Shown in pieces: positions 52,682-53,902 of a stretch of DNA of 53,902 nt. The first letter of the stretch is position 1; each line of letters opens with the position of its first letter. The stretch is from an uncultured Bacteroidales bacterium (GTDB taxonomy: Bacteria; Bacteroidota; Bacteroidia; Bacteroidales; Bacteroidaceae): positions 1-53,902 of the forward strand of contig CACYBB010000024.1 of the NCBI GenBank assembly GCA_902772585.1, in the 5' to 3' direction. A program made the position numbers and the translations under genes. Under the pieces are notes generated by a model. It saw only the letters and a program-made list of their open reading frames with translations. It did not search any database and was not told the origin of the DNA.

Positions 52682-53902
52682 TTGATACTGATCATCTGGT
52701 TAACCAAATCCATGCACAAGTAGAAGGAGTTGCTGAAACTGGCTTTCCGATGGATGTGTTCCCTGAGCGCATACAGAAGATTATCTATGATCTGGTAACT
52801 TACGAGAACTACAACATGGAATACACGGCTTCCATCATTCTCTCTGCCTATGCTACAGCCATTGGTAATACCTACCATGTGAAGATTAAAGGTAACTGGG
52901 TTAGCAGTTGCGCCCTCTTTATGATATTGGTAGGAAGGCCGGGACTTGGCAAGACTCCGCCATTAGGTTTCCTTTATCAGCCCATCCGCGAGAACGACCG
53001 TCTGTTGCTCGACAAGGCACATAAGGAGTATGACCTATATGCCCAGCAGCAGTTAGCAAAGAAGGATGGCGAGGTGAAGGAACCGATGGAGAAGCCTCGT
53101 CTGGTACAGACCATCATTTCCGACTTCACCCCAGAGGCCATGTTAAGCATCCATTACGACAACCCTCGTGGCATAGTACTACTTGTTGATGAGGTGGTAG
53201 CACTGTTCAATTCTGTAAAGCGCTATAGTGCAAAGAGCAATCTGATAGAGGATTTGCTGTCTGCTTATAGTGGCCAGCCGATAAAGACTGTAAGGAAGAC
53301 AGAGGCTTTTCCGATGAGTATCCCCCGTCCTTGTATCAACCTGATAGGTGGTGTACAGACCAATATCCTTGATGAGATATTCAGGAAGGAGTATGTTGCC
53401 AACGGACTGACCGACCGTTTCCTGTTCGTATTCCCCAAGAACAAGAAAATTCCTGAATGGCAGTTGGGTATAGACCAGAAACAGCGCCCTGACACCATGA
53501 ATACGTGGTCATGGTATGTCAACAAGGTACTGAATATCCCCTTCCAACTCTGCGAAGATGGGGTAACTGCTAATCCAACGGTACTGGAGATGACCAAGGA
53601 TGCCAGGAACTACTTCTATTGCTGGAATAACGAAATCATTGACAGGGTGAATGCCATCGAGGATGACAACGAGGTAGAGAGCCGCCAAATGAAACTCAAC
53701 GGCAATGCAGCCCGTCTGGCTCTTATCCTTCAGGTGATACGCTGGTCGGCTGGTGAATGTCAGATGGATGCTATAGATCTGATTTCTGTTAAGGGAGCAA
53801 TAAGTCTGATAGATTATTTTGAGGAGTCCTATCAGCGGGTAAAGGCTTGCACCATCACTGAGCCCAATTCAAAGAGCAGTGATGATTGGTTGGAGTTTGT
53901 TG
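52675..53902 (+). CDS. DUF3987 primase/helicase-like protein, cut by the window end
   Basis: The 409 residues present begin MVIDTDHLVNQIHAQ and stay open to the window edge. A P-loop is GRPGLGKT (87-94), and a Walker B-like GIVLLVDEV (166-174) follows. DUF3987 proteins are found in integrative elements, phages and plasmids, next to primases and mobilization genes, and are thought to be replication helicase-like. The start is preceded by AAAGGAGGTG with a 4-base gap, a strong Shine-Dalgarno, rare in Bacteroidota. It is coupled to the HTH gene. Confidence 0.85.
   Translation, partial: MVIDTDHLVNQIHAQVEGVAETGFPMDVFPERIQKIIYDLVTYENYNMEYTASIILSAYATAIGNTYHVKIKGNWVSSCALFMILVGRPGLGKTPPLGFLYQPIRENDRLLLDKAHKEYDLYAQQQLAKKDGEVKEPMEKPRLVQTIISDFTPEAMLSIHYDNPRGIVLLVDEVVALFNSVKRYSAKSNLIEDLLSAYSGQPIKTVRKTEAFPMSIPRPCINLIGGVQTNILDEIFRKEYVANGLTDRFLFVFPKNKKIPEWQLGIDQKQRPDTMNTWSWYVNKVLNIPFQLCEDGVTANPTVLEMTKDARNYFYCWNNEIIDRVNAIEDDNEVESRQMKLNGNAARLALILQVIRWSAGECQMDAIDLISVKGAISLIDYFEESYQRVKACTITEPNSKSSDDWLEFV

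Larger units (their letters stand above)
48890..53902 (+). mobile_element. Left part of an integrative (mobilizable) element
   Basis: The order integrase, broken RhuM, unknown membrane protein, HTH protein and DUF3987 protein is typical of Bacteroidetes integrative mobilizable elements. The base composition looks more A/T-rich than the core genes. Repeated TTTGTTTGTCT sites mark the left side. Right end and any relaxase are beyond the window. Confidence 0.75.

Overview
The window reads as a chromosome segment of a Bacteroidales bacterium of the Prevotella type, probably a plant-fibre-degrading gut or rumen strain. The signs are the Bacteroidota -7 promoter element TAnnTTTG in front of many genes, a SusC/SusD pair, a PorQ-like type IX secretion protein, Prevotella-style C-terminal tails on exported proteins, GH97, VirE/DUF3874 and DUF2795 families, and almost no Shine-Dalgarno sites. 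No rRNA, tRNA or CRISPR locus was seen.

Layout. 1-300: two repeat arrays beside a truncated GLUG-repeat exported protein and a 47-residue membrane protein, divergent from a membrane-bound AraC regulator with three direct repeats between them. 2290-9481: porQ, a DASS-family transporter, GH43, GH97 and a cation efflux protein. 9486-19590: exported TlpA-type thioredoxin protein, an outer-membrane barrel, and two sigma/anti-sigma ECF operons whose sigma genes share one promoter-like motif. 19649-29454: a carbohydrate-esterase-rich cluster (CE15 glucuronoyl esterase fused to a thioredoxin domain, GH3, alpha/beta hydrolase, CE1-like two-module esterase, type-B carboxylesterase), fitting removal of side chains from glucuronoxylan or lignin-carbohydrate complexes. 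29659-31335: a two-module exported protein and a 41-residue small protein.

31532-33446 holds the most unusual structure: a VirE/DUF3874-type ATPase gene between about 95-bp inverted repeats (about 80 percent identical by hand count), each flanked on the outside by a tandem array of 22-bp units. The two arrays differ in sequence, yet they and the array at 191-280 share the same unit plan (8-base arm, 1 base, 8-base arm, 5-base spacer). I propose this as a candidate undescribed mobile or regulatory element.

33452-42301 is an operon-like set of metzincin protease, SusC, SusD and a surface beta-propeller-like protein, suggesting a protein or glycoprotein uptake locus. 42363-48861 carries housekeeping genes: rlpA, gdhA, a tandem receiver/PEP-synthase-like protein, a small unknown protein, cobalamin adenosyltransferase and DUF2795.

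From about 48890 to the window end lies the left part of an integrative element: tyrosine recombinase with repeated TTTGTTTGTCT sites, a broken RhuM gene, an unknown membrane protein, 11-bp iteron-like repeats with a hairpin, an HTH protein and a DUF3987 primase/helicase-like protein cut off by the window edge.
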